In this document: piece by piece, positions 42,901-50,380 of the stretch
How positions within the stretch are numbered: position 1 is the stretch's first letter
Layout: each line of letters opens with the position of its first letter
NCBI GenBank assembly: GCA_963704455.1
Contig: OY969905.1
Location: 4,386,499-4,450,498 of the forward strand
Direction: 5' to 3'
Source of the DNA: DASTCZ01 sp963704455
GTDB taxonomy: Bacteria > Acidobacteriota > Terriglobia > Acidiferrales > UBA7541
Length of the DNA: 64,000 nucleotides
The notes under the pieces: model-generated
What the model saw: the letters and a program-made list of their open reading frames with translations, nothing else
Database searches by the model: none
What the model was told of the DNA's origin: nothing
Translations under genes and position numbers: made by a program

Positions 42901-42907
42901 TAATCAT
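36965..42907 (-). CDS. Complete Rhs/YD-repeat polymorphic toxin protein
   Basis: 1980 residues with a cleavable signal peptide (LTTVILGLAFLGFASVAHAQ), so exported by Sec rather than loaded on a type VI spike. The first ~750 residues are a beta-rich N-terminal region. YD repeats follow (SYTYDADGNVLTKT; FTYDELNRVIAAK; YTFNAEGELTSAAG), interrupted at ~940-1120 by two tandem domains of another kind. The Rhs core ends with NNPINAVDPTGH at ~1757. The 224-residue tip is Pro/Asp-rich, then carries DKTGDKVDWHPGKPG, GFIGKDHWHNVPPGG and EHYEPGD, a His/Asp-rich nuclease-like motif set. A final membrane helix (AVGVVALLYVAAAVIIPPLV) closes the protein. It starts 2 bp after the upstream gene's stop. Confidence 0.92.
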   Translation of the reverse strand: MINTRRLLTTVILGLAFLGFASVAHAQYPGYLTNSNDTGLPDYGSFISSKIDSVNLANGGLIIRIPLQTIKDRNATVATGFQYDSKFWAVTRHYYPYPQMSPSTAVYSWGPFYNSTQSPTGWHPYSDGTGAANYDWNENIWTCSPFFNGFEYDPATIKVIRSNYIVIDETGARHQVPDRAIYTTYQYVNSCPDGWSSLPMNAVAESDSGHWQLDITNQTYSNLWGGVIRSFNGVVANSGNVDTNGNSCCVLPGLTFASQTGQCAILQPNYNCTDTYTYTDSNGHTQTITVSYTSLNVQSSFPTSTCGLQTACDFANYAGSVPLQVISQITLANGLSYTFSYQDPNNPSQTNPYGEITQITLPTGGWIKYKWGTLAQRDLGPLEPPGSTKVGFQIYLDARVITERDVSEDGVNVNTWTYSYAGSPNLTQSTTVTDPLGNQEVHTFGGGGADQRPTESDVVYYQGASNKLKEVHTDWATDYAPVTINQPQVDSYGNYPVYLDFTTRNPRVYRTTTTLLDTNQVTKTETDFNDCYSYNIFPAGTQIDNTPNTNTFTECRAIPTETREYDFGTGTPGALLGKTDFTYLHQTNSTYLNAHMWTLVTSKTVKDGSGNVAAQTNITYDSTSLTSTSGAALLHDYTNYSSSSTLPRGNPTVISRLLTSNSSWLTTTNNYNDLGELVQTTDPGAHTYTLSYTDNFVDGTNRNSFLSLTSVVSPTTNGISHVEGKQYYWYTGLTAAVCGQNAPSPGSCSNSYTPSSSSPVSDYAKYTFDGLGRPATVTHGDGGTTSFTFTEPSSPSPSSRISVSATSAIDSATNLTNAAIIDGLGRVIQTQLTSDPDGTDYVDAVYDAVGRVSTGSNPHRSSSATTDGTSSTVYDRFGRTTMLIPPDGSSSSNNVTTTYSGNTVTVTDQAGKQRKSYTDGLGRLIEVDEPGAPPSGSGVSASNGYIMISGSEQTGAGGASAVGTVTISGSEQAAFNDNNQVIWDTGVVEITVNGHNDTTSYGQHSTLATIASALATAINNDSNAYVTATASNGVVTLTAKTIGSSTDYSLSATSWTNDVPDFGGPSFDTSTSGSTLTGGSSGTPDTGTVWVNVGGVQVSTTYGSSSTASSVASGLASAINANNSIAVTASASGNAVNLTEKTQGSEPSLTVGSSTNYPSAFSSPSFSGNAFDSVLDGSANNVPLSLSAPAVTLYFYDVLNNLTCVEQHGNSTGQTGCSSSQSNDSSSAWRIRRFAYDSLGRMTDSWNPESGHISYTYDADGNVLTKTAPKPNQTGGHTVTTTLTYDALHRVLTKTFSDGTTPSVTIAYDGTTISGCSPTLTPSNPTGRRTAMCDAAGWEAWSYDSRGHVITERRSTNGVTKSTSYAYNLHGGVTSITYPSGRTVSYTYNAADQTTSASDVSNSITYASNAHYAAPGHLSSLQESGSNLIFTAFYNNRLQPCRISVKSSGAAPSSCTDSATGNVLDFTYNFSYGAADNGNVTSITNNINTARSQSFTYDELNRVIAAKTQATSGTYAWGLAFTYDPWANLLSASVTQGSAYSFSVTSNGNNQISSTGFSYDSAGNMTADPVNSYTFNAEGELTSAAGVTYTYDGDGDRVQKASSGAPFKLYWYGVGTDPLSESDASGNISEEYIFMGGARIAMLTLSSGAVNYYIQDHLGSSRVVTNSSGTVLDDSDFYPFGGERAYLSSSGNNYKFTSKERDTESGLDDFAARFYTSNYGRFISADDSKYMKAADPQTFNLYSYVSNNPINAVDPTGHSEKWANRFKEMQGGGIADGDTGDSSVGSADPGPDQTNSGSDASVVAEEMSGDPISPPTTSNDVTPDTTAPANDQADENCSGPCADPQQAPPPPDPSKKPSWDPSQPFPDDPTKLGPDWRPDDTHKSPDDQRFVNDKTGDKVDWHPGKPGEPGFIGKDHWHNVPPGGQKDKEHYEPGDRIKGPSFAQRHPIVTAVGVVALLYVAAAVIIPPLVGAALAPALLF

Positions 42908-42909
42908 GG

Positions 42910-43743
42910 TCAGTTCCCCTGAAATACGGTGTCGGCGAGGCCGACGTTGAACTGCGCGGAAGTGATGTTCAGGTCGGTTTTTATGGAATTGCTGATGATC
43001 GTGCGCTGGTGGTAGGGAATGAGCATTCCGTTTACAGTCTGGTAGTTGTCATAATAGATTTCCATCGGCGTGCCCAGCCGCCAATCGGTTTCTGAGTGGT
43101 GGATGAACCTGATCTTTGCAATCAGCCCGGTCTGTGTGTTAATGAACACATCGATCTCGGAGTTCTGCGTGAGTTGTGCATCAACCGGACTGCCGAGGGT
43201 TGATACCCGCGCAAGTTTCACGTGGTGGACGGTTTGCCCGCCGAGCGTCTCTTGTCCGACATATTGGCCCCAGAGGTCTCCGCGAGCCATCTCTTGACCG
43301 ATCAATAGCGCTGGAAGGTGCGTCATGCGCTGGTGGATGGCGTTCGCGCTTGCGTCCGTGGCCCAGCCGCTGCCAACTTGATGTTTCTGTTGGCCGCGAG
43401 CGGCGATGGTCACATAGGTTTTGCCGCCGGAGGTGCCTTCCCACCGCACCATGTCCGTTCCTTTGGCTTTGATGGTTACCGTGCCTGGCGTGGCGCTGGA
43501 GTTGTCGGGATTGGATACTGTGGCCTGAATGACAGAGTCCAAGATTTGCGCGGACGCCCCGGCACCAAGCGCAGTCTTGCAAGTCGCGAGGACGGCAGCG
43601 GATTGAGCGTCCAAGCCAGGGGCCGTGGGGGGCGCGGGCGCTGAAGGGCCGGGAGGAGACAGGGCCGGTTGTTGAGCGGCTCCGGTTAACGTCAGGACAA
43701 ACAGGCAGAAAATCGAAAGAAATGTGGCTGAGATGCGGCGCAT
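42910..43743 (-). CDS. Secreted protein at the head of the Rhs operon
   Basis: 277 residues from ATG 43743 with GGAGGT upstream; a TTG 12 bases earlier overlaps that site. Signal peptide ATFLSIFCLFVLTLTGAAQQ. A Pro/Ala-rich linker (PALSPPGPSAPAPPTAPG) precedes a beta-rich domain (TVTIKAKGTDMVRWEGTSGG ... IDVFINTQTGLIAKIRFIHH ... PMEIYYDNYQTVNGMLIPYH) that reads like the LolA/LppX-type half barrel of outer-membrane lipoprotein-sorting relatives. The stop is followed after 2 bp by the rhs start, so the two are made together. A role in moving or displaying the Rhs protein is plausible but unproven. Confidence 0.75.
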   Translation of the reverse strand: MRRISATFLSIFCLFVLTLTGAAQQPALSPPGPSAPAPPTAPGLDAQSAAVLATCKTALGAGASAQILDSVIQATVSNPDNSSATPGTVTIKAKGTDMVRWEGTSGGKTYVTIAARGQQKHQVGSGWATDASANAIHQRMTHLPALLIGQEMARGDLWGQYVGQETLGGQTVHHVKLARVSTLGSPVDAQLTQNSEIDVFINTQTGLIAKIRFIHHSETDWRLGTPMEIYYDNYQTVNGMLIPYHQRTIISNSIKTDLNITSAQFNVGLADTVFQGN

Positions 43744-43772
43744 GGCGACCTCCAAGAGGGTAAACTGGAAGC

Positions 43773-43801
43773 TATATAGGCCTCCGTACTTTCCATGTCA
43801 A
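43773..43801 (-). promoter_or_regulatory. Promoter of the Rhs operon
   Basis: TTGACA at 43801-43796, 17-bp spacer, TATATA at 43778-43773 (minus strand). Start site expected near 43766, giving a ~23-base leader before ATG 43743. The best match to a housekeeping promoter in the window, so the complete rhs gene is probably well expressed. Confidence 0.75.
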
Positions 43802-44344
43802 GTTAATTCGATGTAATAATGACCTGTGGCTGTGGATTTCTCGTTATCCCATGGTTGTTTGCGAGGAAAGTGGCTCTTGCGTTATGTCTGTAGGTGGCCT
43901 CCTACTGTTTTTGGAATCCCGTCAACTTCTTCGTCATTGCGTTCTGAATAATGAACAAAAGTTGTTTTCCAGATGTTCGGTGTTGGAGGGGGTGTCGAGA
44001 GGCTGGGGGATGGGTTGTAACGTCAGCAGTATACTGGCGGGGAAGACCTGCCCAAAAACATCTCCGACGCGTTGACTGTAACTCATTGATTCCAATGACC
44101 ACCAGATCGCGAACTTGGACTGACCGGAAAGAACAGTTTTTGGGCAGTTTGATTTGAATTTTCGTGCGCAGGCCTCTTCTTTAGTGCTGAGTCGTCGAAG
44201 GGTGGATTTCCTTCCAGCCATTTTGAGGGTCCCAAGAGAGAATGTGCCGGGGGCCGAAGCGATCTGGACATTTATTCACAGAATGTTTGATTGCGCCGCT
44301 GGCGTTCCACGCCGACGCGCCAATTTACATCCCAGTTGCGAAGA
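43802..44344. other. Gene-free region upstream of the Rhs operon
   Basis: 543 bases between the rhs promoter and the end of the response-regulator gene. The short reading frames have no ribosome-binding site. No repeat or RNA gene recognised. Confidence 0.4.
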
Positions 44345-45103
44345 CTAGGATTCCAGCAGAGCCCGTAACTTGTGAGCATATCTGCGACTCGACGTGACCA
44401 CCGTTCCTTCTGCCAGTATGATGTCGTACACCCCATCGAACATCGGACGAATCTCGCTAATGCGGGCACTGTTCACGATGGCCGATTTCCGCACCCGGAT
44501 GAAGTGGTGTGGCGCCAGCTTCTCTTCCAGGTGTGCCAGGGTTTCCCGCAACAGGTGACTGTGGCTGGCGGTGTGTATGCAGGCATAGTTTCCCGTGGCT
44601 TCGATCCACAAAACGTGGGAAACGGGAACAAAGAAAATCCGCTTCTTGTCCTTTACCACAAAGCGTTCCAACGGGCGGAGACTACGGAGGGATTGGAGCA
44701 GTGGTTCGAAACCTCGATTTGCTTTCCTGGACTGTTTGAGGACCTGGCGTGCGTGAACCAGGGCCTTGGCAAATCGCTGCTTATCAAACGGTTTCAAGAG
44801 ATAGTCAACAGCGTGCACTTCGAATGCACGAATGGCGTGCGCATCGTGAGCCGTGACGAAGATATATACGGGAGCGGGTCCGGTCGATGGCTCCACATTT
44901 TCGATGACTCCAAAACCATCCAGATCAGGCATCAGCACATCGAGAAAAACGATGTCGGGATGAAGTTCATTGATCTGCTCCACCGCACTTATTCCGTTCG
45001 CCGCCTCGCCTACAACTTCAATGCCGTTGTGTTCGGCCAGATAGCGACGGATACCGCGGCGGGCGATCGGTTCGTCATCGACGATGAGGACTCGTGTCTT
45101 CAT
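44345..45103 (-). CDS. LytTR-family response regulator
   Basis: 252 residues. The receiver domain (1-125) has the acidic pair Asp9/Asp10 (IVDDEP), phosphoacceptor Asp55 (VFLDVLMPDLDG), the Thr of FVTAHD and the Lys of LLKPFD. A LytTR DNA-binding domain follows (~145-250: VSHVLWIEATGNYACIHTAS; HHFIRVRKSAIVNSARI). Such regulators bind paired 9-bp sites near their targets. The gene overlaps the kinase gene by 29 bp, so both come from one message. The targets are not visible; the rhs operon begins only 600 bp downstream on the same strand. Confidence 0.93.
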   Translation of the reverse strand: MKTRVLIVDDEPIARRGIRRYLAEHNGIEVVGEAANGISAVEQINELHPDIVFLDVLMPDLDGFGVIENVEPSTGPAPVYIFVTAHDAHAIRAFEVHAVDYLLKPFDKQRFAKALVHARQVLKQSRKANRGFEPLLQSLRSLRPLERFVVKDKKRIFFVPVSHVLWIEATGNYACIHTASHSHLLRETLAHLEEKLAPHHFIRVRKSAIVNSARISEIRPMFDGVYDIILAEGTVVTSSRRYAHKLRALLES

Positions 45104-46226
45104 GCGAACTCCTCAGTGGAATGGTGATGATGGCCTCACAGCCTCGACCGTTGCCCCCGGTAAGTTCCAGCGACGCCTCGTCCCCGTAGAGCTGTTTCAA
45201 GCGTGACTGGACGTTGGTGAGTCCGACGCCGAATCGCAGGCGCGATCCCGGTGCCGGACCCGGGCCATCATCGCGGACGCAGAGCCGAATTCTGCCGTTG
45301 TAGCGTTTGGCAGCGATCTCTAGCCGGCCTGCGGCGGAATCGACGCTGATGCCGTGCTTGATAGCATTCTCAACCAGTGGCTGAAGCGCCAGACTCGGTA
45401 CATAGACTGCGAGAAGGTCAGGTGGCACGTCCATGTGAACTTTCAAGCGATCATGAAAGCGTGTCTGTTCGATCTCCAGATACTTGCCGACGAACTCGAG
45501 CTCGCTCTGCAAGGTGATCTCGTTCTCCCGCCGTTCGAGGGCCATGCGCAGCAAGTCGCCGAGGCAGACTAGCAGATGGCTCGCAGCATCGACGTCTTCC
45601 TGCATCAGGACTCCAATGGTGTGAAGACTGTTGAACAAAAAGTGCGGATGTAACTGGCTCTTAAGGTTCTCAAGTTCGGCATGGGAGAGCTGCGTCTCCA
45701 GTTGCGCCGCTCTAGTCTGGCGCTCCATAGCGGCCTGGTAAAAGTGGATCGACTGGTACAATCCCACAACTAACCAGTACGTAAGCATGCCAGTAAAGCT
45801 CATAGATAGAACACTGACCGCGAACGGCGGGAGAAGGCGCAGCACGCCAGGATCAGTTATGCGAAAAACTGATCGCAGAAGTCCGCGGCTCAGAAAGTAT
45901 TCGGTGACAGATGCCAGGGGAGCCATCATGAGCGACGTGATTGTGTGGATCGCTATATGAGGTACAAACCTCGGCCCCGTCAAAGGGAACCGTTTGGCCA
46001 AAGCAATCACAAGCGGTGTGTACGCCGCCCATACGTACCAGTAGATAAGTTCGAGCGCACCCACGGTCACCCAGCTGACGTGGGTACCCTGTACCTTCAC
46101 CAGCACAATCCTGCGCACGGCAAACAACAGTCCTACAATCGTCCACGCACACAGGATCAAAATCCATCTCGTCCGTCCCATATCTGGTGTGGCCTGCAGC
46201 AATGGGTGTGTCGATCCCTCCGGCAC
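45075..46226 (-). CDS. LytS-type sensor histidine kinase
   Basis: 383 residues from GTG 46226; ATG 46181 is an alternative, and a TATAAT three bases before the GTG would favour it. Four or five membrane helices fill residues 20-165 (WILILCAWTIVGLLFAVRRI ... FAVSVLSMSFTGMLTYWLVV). A short coiled segment precedes the His_kinase motif QLHPHFLFNSLH with phosphoacceptor His195, and the HATPase part has N box LVENAIKHG and G box DDGPGPAPGSRLRFGVGL. It phosphorylates the LytTR regulator encoded behind it. The signal is unknown. Confidence 0.92.
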   Translation of the reverse strand: MPEGSTHPLLQATPDMGRTRWILILCAWTIVGLLFAVRRIVLVKVQGTHVSWVTVGALELIYWYVWAAYTPLVIALAKRFPLTGPRFVPHIAIHTITSLMMAPLASVTEYFLSRGLLRSVFRITDPGVLRLLPPFAVSVLSMSFTGMLTYWLVVGLYQSIHFYQAAMERQTRAAQLETQLSHAELENLKSQLHPHFLFNSLHTIGVLMQEDVDAASHLLVCLGDLLRMALERRENEITLQSELEFVGKYLEIEQTRFHDRLKVHMDVPPDLLAVYVPSLALQPLVENAIKHGISVDSAAGRLEIAAKRYNGRIRLCVRDDGPGPAPGSRLRFGVGLTNVQSRLKQLYGDEASLELTGGNGRGCEAIITIPLRSSHEDTSPHRR

Positions 46227-46878
46227 GGATTATAGCTGAACCTTCGAAGGAGACATCACTGAGGACAGGTGCGTCGAGAGCGCCAAGTTCTCTCGGCAAA
46301 GCAATTTCACCGGTCCACCGGGGCCAGGTTTGTGAGCTGGCAATCGGGCAGTTGCTGGCAAACGCGCCAACCCCACGTCCATCGCAGCTGTAGAAGGGCA
46401 TTTGTCTAGGTTGATTGGGGAGAAAGGCAAGGAGCTCAAGACTCCACGTGCTGCCATCCCAATGTAACGAAGCGTCTGAAACGGAAGGTACAAAGTCTTT
46501 GGCCGCCAACCGCCCAGACGATTGTGCTCGATACCGCTGCCACACTTTGAATTCCGGTTTTGCCCTGTGAACGGATCCGTGGCAACAGTATTTGAGGGCC
46601 AACTCTGACCGCTTGTCTCATTTCGGACACCGCATGTCACTTTTCGTGCAAACACTGGTTCTTCGTGGCATATGTTCCGTGAGCAGGGGCATCGCCAAGA
46701 ATGTATTGGCGTTGGGATGACGCTGTGGCCGACAGGGCCTACAAAGCGAATTATCTTAGTTTAGTGAATTGATGAAAACACCGGAGCGATCATACATGTC
46801 CGTATATGCGCCAACGTATTGGCCGAGTTGTCAGCTCGCCATTTGCGGGGTGGCGCAACCCACAAGGAGAAAACCACA
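46227..46878. other. Gene-poor region with a decayed propeller remnant
   Basis: 652 bases before the DinB-like gene. No intact gene; the remnant at 46440-46580 is listed separately. The leader of the DinB-like gene lies at the right end. Confidence 0.4.
46440..46580 (-). pseudogene. Remnant of a 'WAVG...HWDGSTW' beta-propeller gene
   Basis: On the minus strand one frame reads SVAAVSSTIVWAVGG; a different frame, about 60 bp further on, reads SLHWDGSTWSLELL. In secreted propeller proteins these two phrases follow each other in one frame as repeats, so this is a frameshifted fragment. No start or repeat array remains. Confidence 0.4.
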
Positions 46879-47508
46879 ATGAAGAAGTTTCTTTGCAGTG
46901 CCGTGCTGTGTTGCATCGCCGCAGTGCCCGCGATTGCGCAAGGCGGAGGAGCAGCAGCCCCCGGTGCAGCGCAACCCCCTCAGGCCGCTCCGACCGATCC
47001 GCTCTCGACATTTGTGAAAGGTCAATGGGGTCAGATCACCAAAAATCTTATCGCCTCGGCCGAACAAATGCCGGATGCGAATTTCAGCATGAAGCTCGGC
47101 ACGACGCCGGAGGTACGGACATACGGGTCATTGGTCGGGCACGTAATCAACGCGAATTTCATATTTTGCGCACGGGCCAAAGGCGAAGCAAGCCCGAATA
47201 CCACTGACTATGAAAAAACTCCGCAGACGAAAGAACAACTTGTGAAGGGGATGCACGCGGCGATCGACTACTGCGGGCCCATGTACGATTCGTTAACGGA
47301 CTCTTCCGGGATGATGATGGTGACACCGCCTGCCGCGGCCGGACGCGGACCCGGACGGCCATATCCGTTTATCCAACCGCTGCTACAGAACATCATTCAC
47401 AACAACGAAGAGTACGGAAATATTGTCGGGTATTTCCGCGCGGCGAATTTGGTGCCGCCTTCGACGGCTGCTGCCGCTGCGGCCGGCGCGGGACGCAGAG
47501 GAAATTGA
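46879..47508 (+). CDS. Exported DinB-like protein
   Basis: 209 residues from ATG 46879 (AAGGAG eight bases upstream; an in-frame ATG at 46819 lacks a site). Signal peptide FLCSAVLCCIAAVPAIAQ and an Ala/Pro/Gly-rich linker. The four-helix DinB/YfiT pattern follows: FVKGQWGQITKNLIASAEQM, SLVGHVINANFIFCARAKGE, and PLLQNIIHNNEEYGNIVGYF with the conserved His positions that bind metal in this family. It ends with a low-complexity AAAAAAGAGRRGN tail. DinB-like proteins are thiol- or metal-dependent enzymes; exported versions are frequent in Acidobacteria with unknown substrates. Confidence 0.85.
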   Translation: MKKFLCSAVLCCIAAVPAIAQGGGAAAPGAAQPPQAAPTDPLSTFVKGQWGQITKNLIASAEQMPDANFSMKLGTTPEVRTYGSLVGHVINANFIFCARAKGEASPNTTDYEKTPQTKEQLVKGMHAAIDYCGPMYDSLTDSSGMMMVTPPAAAGRGPGRPYPFIQPLLQNIIHNNEEYGNIVGYFRAANLVPPSTAAAAAAGAGRRGN

Positions 47509-47602
47509 TTCGCGGGAATTGAAATGATTGCGCGGCGGACCGATGCGTCCGCCTCGCGATGTAGTTCCTACCTGGCGGGTGGGCCAGCCTTTGTTTGTGG
47601 GT

Positions 47603-47632
47603 GCCGCATTCTTTGAAGTCCAAGGGTGCGGC
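47603..47632. repeat. Hairpin beside the rhs remnant
   Basis: Arms GCCGCATTCTT / AAGGGTGCGGC with two T-G-compatible mismatches, 57 bp before the rhs remnant. Same family as the hairpins at fragments B and C. Confidence 0.6.
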
Positions 47633-47688
47633 CTTTGACGTAGTTTTCGCTCGTTCCTTATTTCGCCGGACGTTGACATGTTTCGCCG

Positions 47689-47769
47689 ATGAACAACATC
47701 GACAACACAGCCCGCAGCCAGTCGTTCCTTTACGACGAACTGAACCGCGTCTTGGGGGTTGTGAGCTGA
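47689..47769 (+). pseudogene. Tiny Rhs remnant on the opposite strand
   Basis: 26 codons reading NTARSQSFLYDELNR in the middle, matching the complete Rhs (INTARSQSFTYDELNRVI). The fragment starts at nearly the same scaffold position where fragment B starts and ends in a stop. It is far too short to function, but shows that rhs pieces also landed outside the cassette array. Confidence 0.75.
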
Positions 47770-47819
47770 CCGCGGGAAGCTAGCCAACCGAGAACTTGAT
47801 TCGCCTGGAGAATGAAACG

Positions 47820-50315
47820 ATGGAAACACTGCTCAGTGACATTCGATACGCATTTCGCATCATGCGGAAGAGTCCCGGCTTCACTCTCATAATCATTCTC
47901 ACGCTGGCATTGGGAATTGGAGCAAACACTTCGATTTTCAGTGTCGTGAATGCGGTATTGTTGCGTTCACTACCATACCACGATCCCGATCGATTGGTGA
48001 AAATCACTTTCAACAATCCTGGAATAGGTTTGCGTGACGTTCCCTATTCTGTCCCCGAGTTGGAGGATCTGAAGTCAAGAGCCGGTGTCTTCGAGGAAGT
48101 AAGCGTTGTCGTCTCTGGCCCCACCAATTTGACCGGCGCCAGACAACAACCGGAAAGTCTTCAATTGCTCGAGGTGAGCCCCAACTACTTTTCCATGCTC
48201 GGCGCATCGCCGCAAATCGGGCGGCTATTTGGCTCTCAGGACGTTGCGCTGGGTTTTGCAGAAGCAGTTGTGATTAGCGATGGCTTGTGGCGCCGATCCT
48301 ACGGCGGCGACCCGAATATTCTCGGGAAGCGTCTGAGGATGGACAACGATCCGTACACGGTTGTGGGAGTCCTTCCTGCCGGATTTCGCCACCCCGGAAA
48401 GACGGTCGCGAGGGATGTGGAGGTGTGGTGCACGGCCGGGTTCAGCGCGGATCCTTATCCGAAACCCGCGCGCAACGTGAAGGTGGCGCGCGAGGCAATC
48501 GGACGGCTGAAACCTGGCATCGATGTAACGCAGGCTCAGGCGAGACTGACGGCAATGGCCAGCGAACTCCGAACTGACTTCCCGAATGATTATCCTCCTG
48601 AGGCCAAATGGTCCATCGAGATCCAACCTTTGCAGGACGCACTCGTAGGCAATGTGCGTCCCCAACTGCTGGTGTTGATGGCCGCGGTAGTCCTAGTCGT
48701 GCTAATCGCATCCGTGAACATCGCAAACCTTCTCCTGGCTCGCGCTTCAGGAAGACAGAGAGAAATGGCACTTCGGATGGCGCTTGGGGCTGGCCGTTTT
48801 CGCATGATGCGCCAGATGCTGACGGAGTCGCTGGTGCTTTCCTTGATCGCGGGTGTGGCAGGCGTGCTCGCAGCGAAATTGACCTTGAGTTTCATCCTTC
48901 GCTTTGTTCCCGCTTCGGTTCCCCGGCTTGCCGAAGTGGGTGTCGACCGGACGGTGCTGCTTTTTGCTCTTCTGATTTCCATCTTCACCGGAATCATATT
49001 TGGGCTCGCTCCAGCTTTCCAGGCAATGAAAGCCGATATGACTGCCGCAATTCGGGAAGGTGCCCAAGGCTCCGGTTCCAGCGCTAAGACATTCCGGTTG
49101 AGGAGTCTGCTGATTGTGTCTGAATTGGCGCTTGCTGTTGTGTTGATGGTTGGAGCCGGCTTGCTCCTGCGGACTTTCTGGGGATTGATTCAGGAAAATC
49201 CGGGTTTTAATCCTTCGAGAGTAGTTACTGCAAGCATCTACCTACCGGTACCGAACGATCCCAAGCTGGATGTGTATTTAGACGTCTCAAAAAGGACATC
49301 TTTTATCAGAGACGTCATCCGGCGTGTGGCCACGATTCCAGGAATTGATCGGGCCGCCATAACCTCGGATTTGCCCGGCGCACGTCCAACAACAACCTCC
49401 GCACTGGTGATTGAGGACCGCGCGACCGATTCATCGCAAGGGTTAACAGCGGAAGTAATTCGAGTGACTCCCGATTATTTCATGGTGATGCAATGCCCAT
49501 TGATTCGTGGGCGTTTTTTCCTTGAAAGCGATGAAGGAGGAAAGCAGGACGTAGCCATCATTGATGAGACTACGGCGCGGCGCTATTGGTCGGGCATTGA
49601 TCCTGTCGGCAGGCGCGTGCGGTTGGATCGAAACACGGCATCACAGCGGGGAAATCCCAGCCTTCCTTGGGTAACCGTGGTCGGAATCGTCAAGGATATG
49701 AAGCAAGACGGACTCGACACAGATGGTGTCCCCCACATATTCAGACCTATCTATCAGCTGCCGGGGCGGAGGAGTAGTTCCATGAGCGTGGTGGCAAGGA
49801 CGCCTCTGCCCGCATCACTCCTCGAATCGCAGATTCGGACTGAGATACAATCTGTGGATCCTACCCTGCCCGTATTCAATATCCGCTCCATGACCGATGT
49901 GATGGATGTTTCAATTGCTCCGCGCCGATTCTCGGCGGAATTGGTTGGAGTGTTCGCGGCCGTCGCGATGCTTTTATCCTCCATTGGCATCTATGGCTTG
50001 CTGGCTTACATGGTTGGGCAGAGGTCTCGTGAGATTGGAATCCGAATCGCCTTGGGAGCCCAGCCGCCTGATATTCTCAGACTCATACTCGGGAAAGGAT
50101 TGTTGCTCGCTTGCGCTGGAATTGCGATTGGATTGATCCTTTCTGCAATCTCAGTTCGGATGATTGCAGGTCTTCTGTATGGCGTGCATCCGTTTGATGT
50201 GATCGTATTCGTCACGGTCCCGCTGATTTTGTTGGTTGTCGCCTTTCTGGCCACCTACATTCCGGCTCGCCGCGCGACGATGGTGGATCCAATCATTGCC
50301 TTACATGAAAGCTAG
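47820..50315 (+). CDS. ADOP-type ABC transporter permease (two FtsX domains)
   Basis: 831 residues from ATG 47820 with GGAG nine bases upstream. It begins with DIRYAFRIMRKSPGFTLI and ALGIGANTSIFSVVNAVLL, the N-terminal helix of the acidobacterial duplicated permease family. A MacB-like periplasmic domain follows, then three helices (QLLVLMAAVVLVVLIASVNI; LVLSLIAGVAGVLAAKL; LFALLISIFTGIIFGLAPAF), a second N-helix and periplasmic domain, and three further C-terminal helices ending ARRATMVDPIIALHES. Two MacB/FtsX halves are thus fused. No ATPase gene is adjacent, which is usual for this class. Substrate unknown. Confidence 0.92.
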   Translation: METLLSDIRYAFRIMRKSPGFTLIIILTLALGIGANTSIFSVVNAVLLRSLPYHDPDRLVKITFNNPGIGLRDVPYSVPELEDLKSRAGVFEEVSVVVSGPTNLTGARQQPESLQLLEVSPNYFSMLGASPQIGRLFGSQDVALGFAEAVVISDGLWRRSYGGDPNILGKRLRMDNDPYTVVGVLPAGFRHPGKTVARDVEVWCTAGFSADPYPKPARNVKVAREAIGRLKPGIDVTQAQARLTAMASELRTDFPNDYPPEAKWSIEIQPLQDALVGNVRPQLLVLMAAVVLVVLIASVNIANLLLARASGRQREMALRMALGAGRFRMMRQMLTESLVLSLIAGVAGVLAAKLTLSFILRFVPASVPRLAEVGVDRTVLLFALLISIFTGIIFGLAPAFQAMKADMTAAIREGAQGSGSSAKTFRLRSLLIVSELALAVVLMVGAGLLLRTFWGLIQENPGFNPSRVVTASIYLPVPNDPKLDVYLDVSKRTSFIRDVIRRVATIPGIDRAAITSDLPGARPTTTSALVIEDRATDSSQGLTAEVIRVTPDYFMVMQCPLIRGRFFLESDEGGKQDVAIIDETTARRYWSGIDPVGRRVRLDRNTASQRGNPSLPWVTVVGIVKDMKQDGLDTDGVPHIFRPIYQLPGRRSSSMSVVARTPLPASLLESQIRTEIQSVDPTLPVFNIRSMTDVMDVSIAPRRFSAELVGVFAAVAMLLSSIGIYGLLAYMVGQRSREIGIRIALGAQPPDILRLILGKGLLLACAGIAIGLILSAISVRMIAGLLYGVHPFDVIVFVTVPLILLVVAFLATYIPARRATMVDPIIALHES

Positions 50316-50380
50316 AAGTGCGTGGATAGTTAAAGATTTAGCATCCGAACCAAAATCAAAATGTGAAAGGAAAATGTCAG

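Noticed and set aside
24223..43743. Prophage or type VI secretion origin of the Rhs locus
   Set aside because: No capsid, tail, VgrG, PAAR or integrase gene is present, and the complete Rhs has a Sec signal peptide.
45853..46602. A 249-codon minus-strand frame upstream of the kinase
   Set aside because: It runs through the kinase N-terminus in another frame; only its first part resembles a protein, better explained as a frameshifted propeller remnant.
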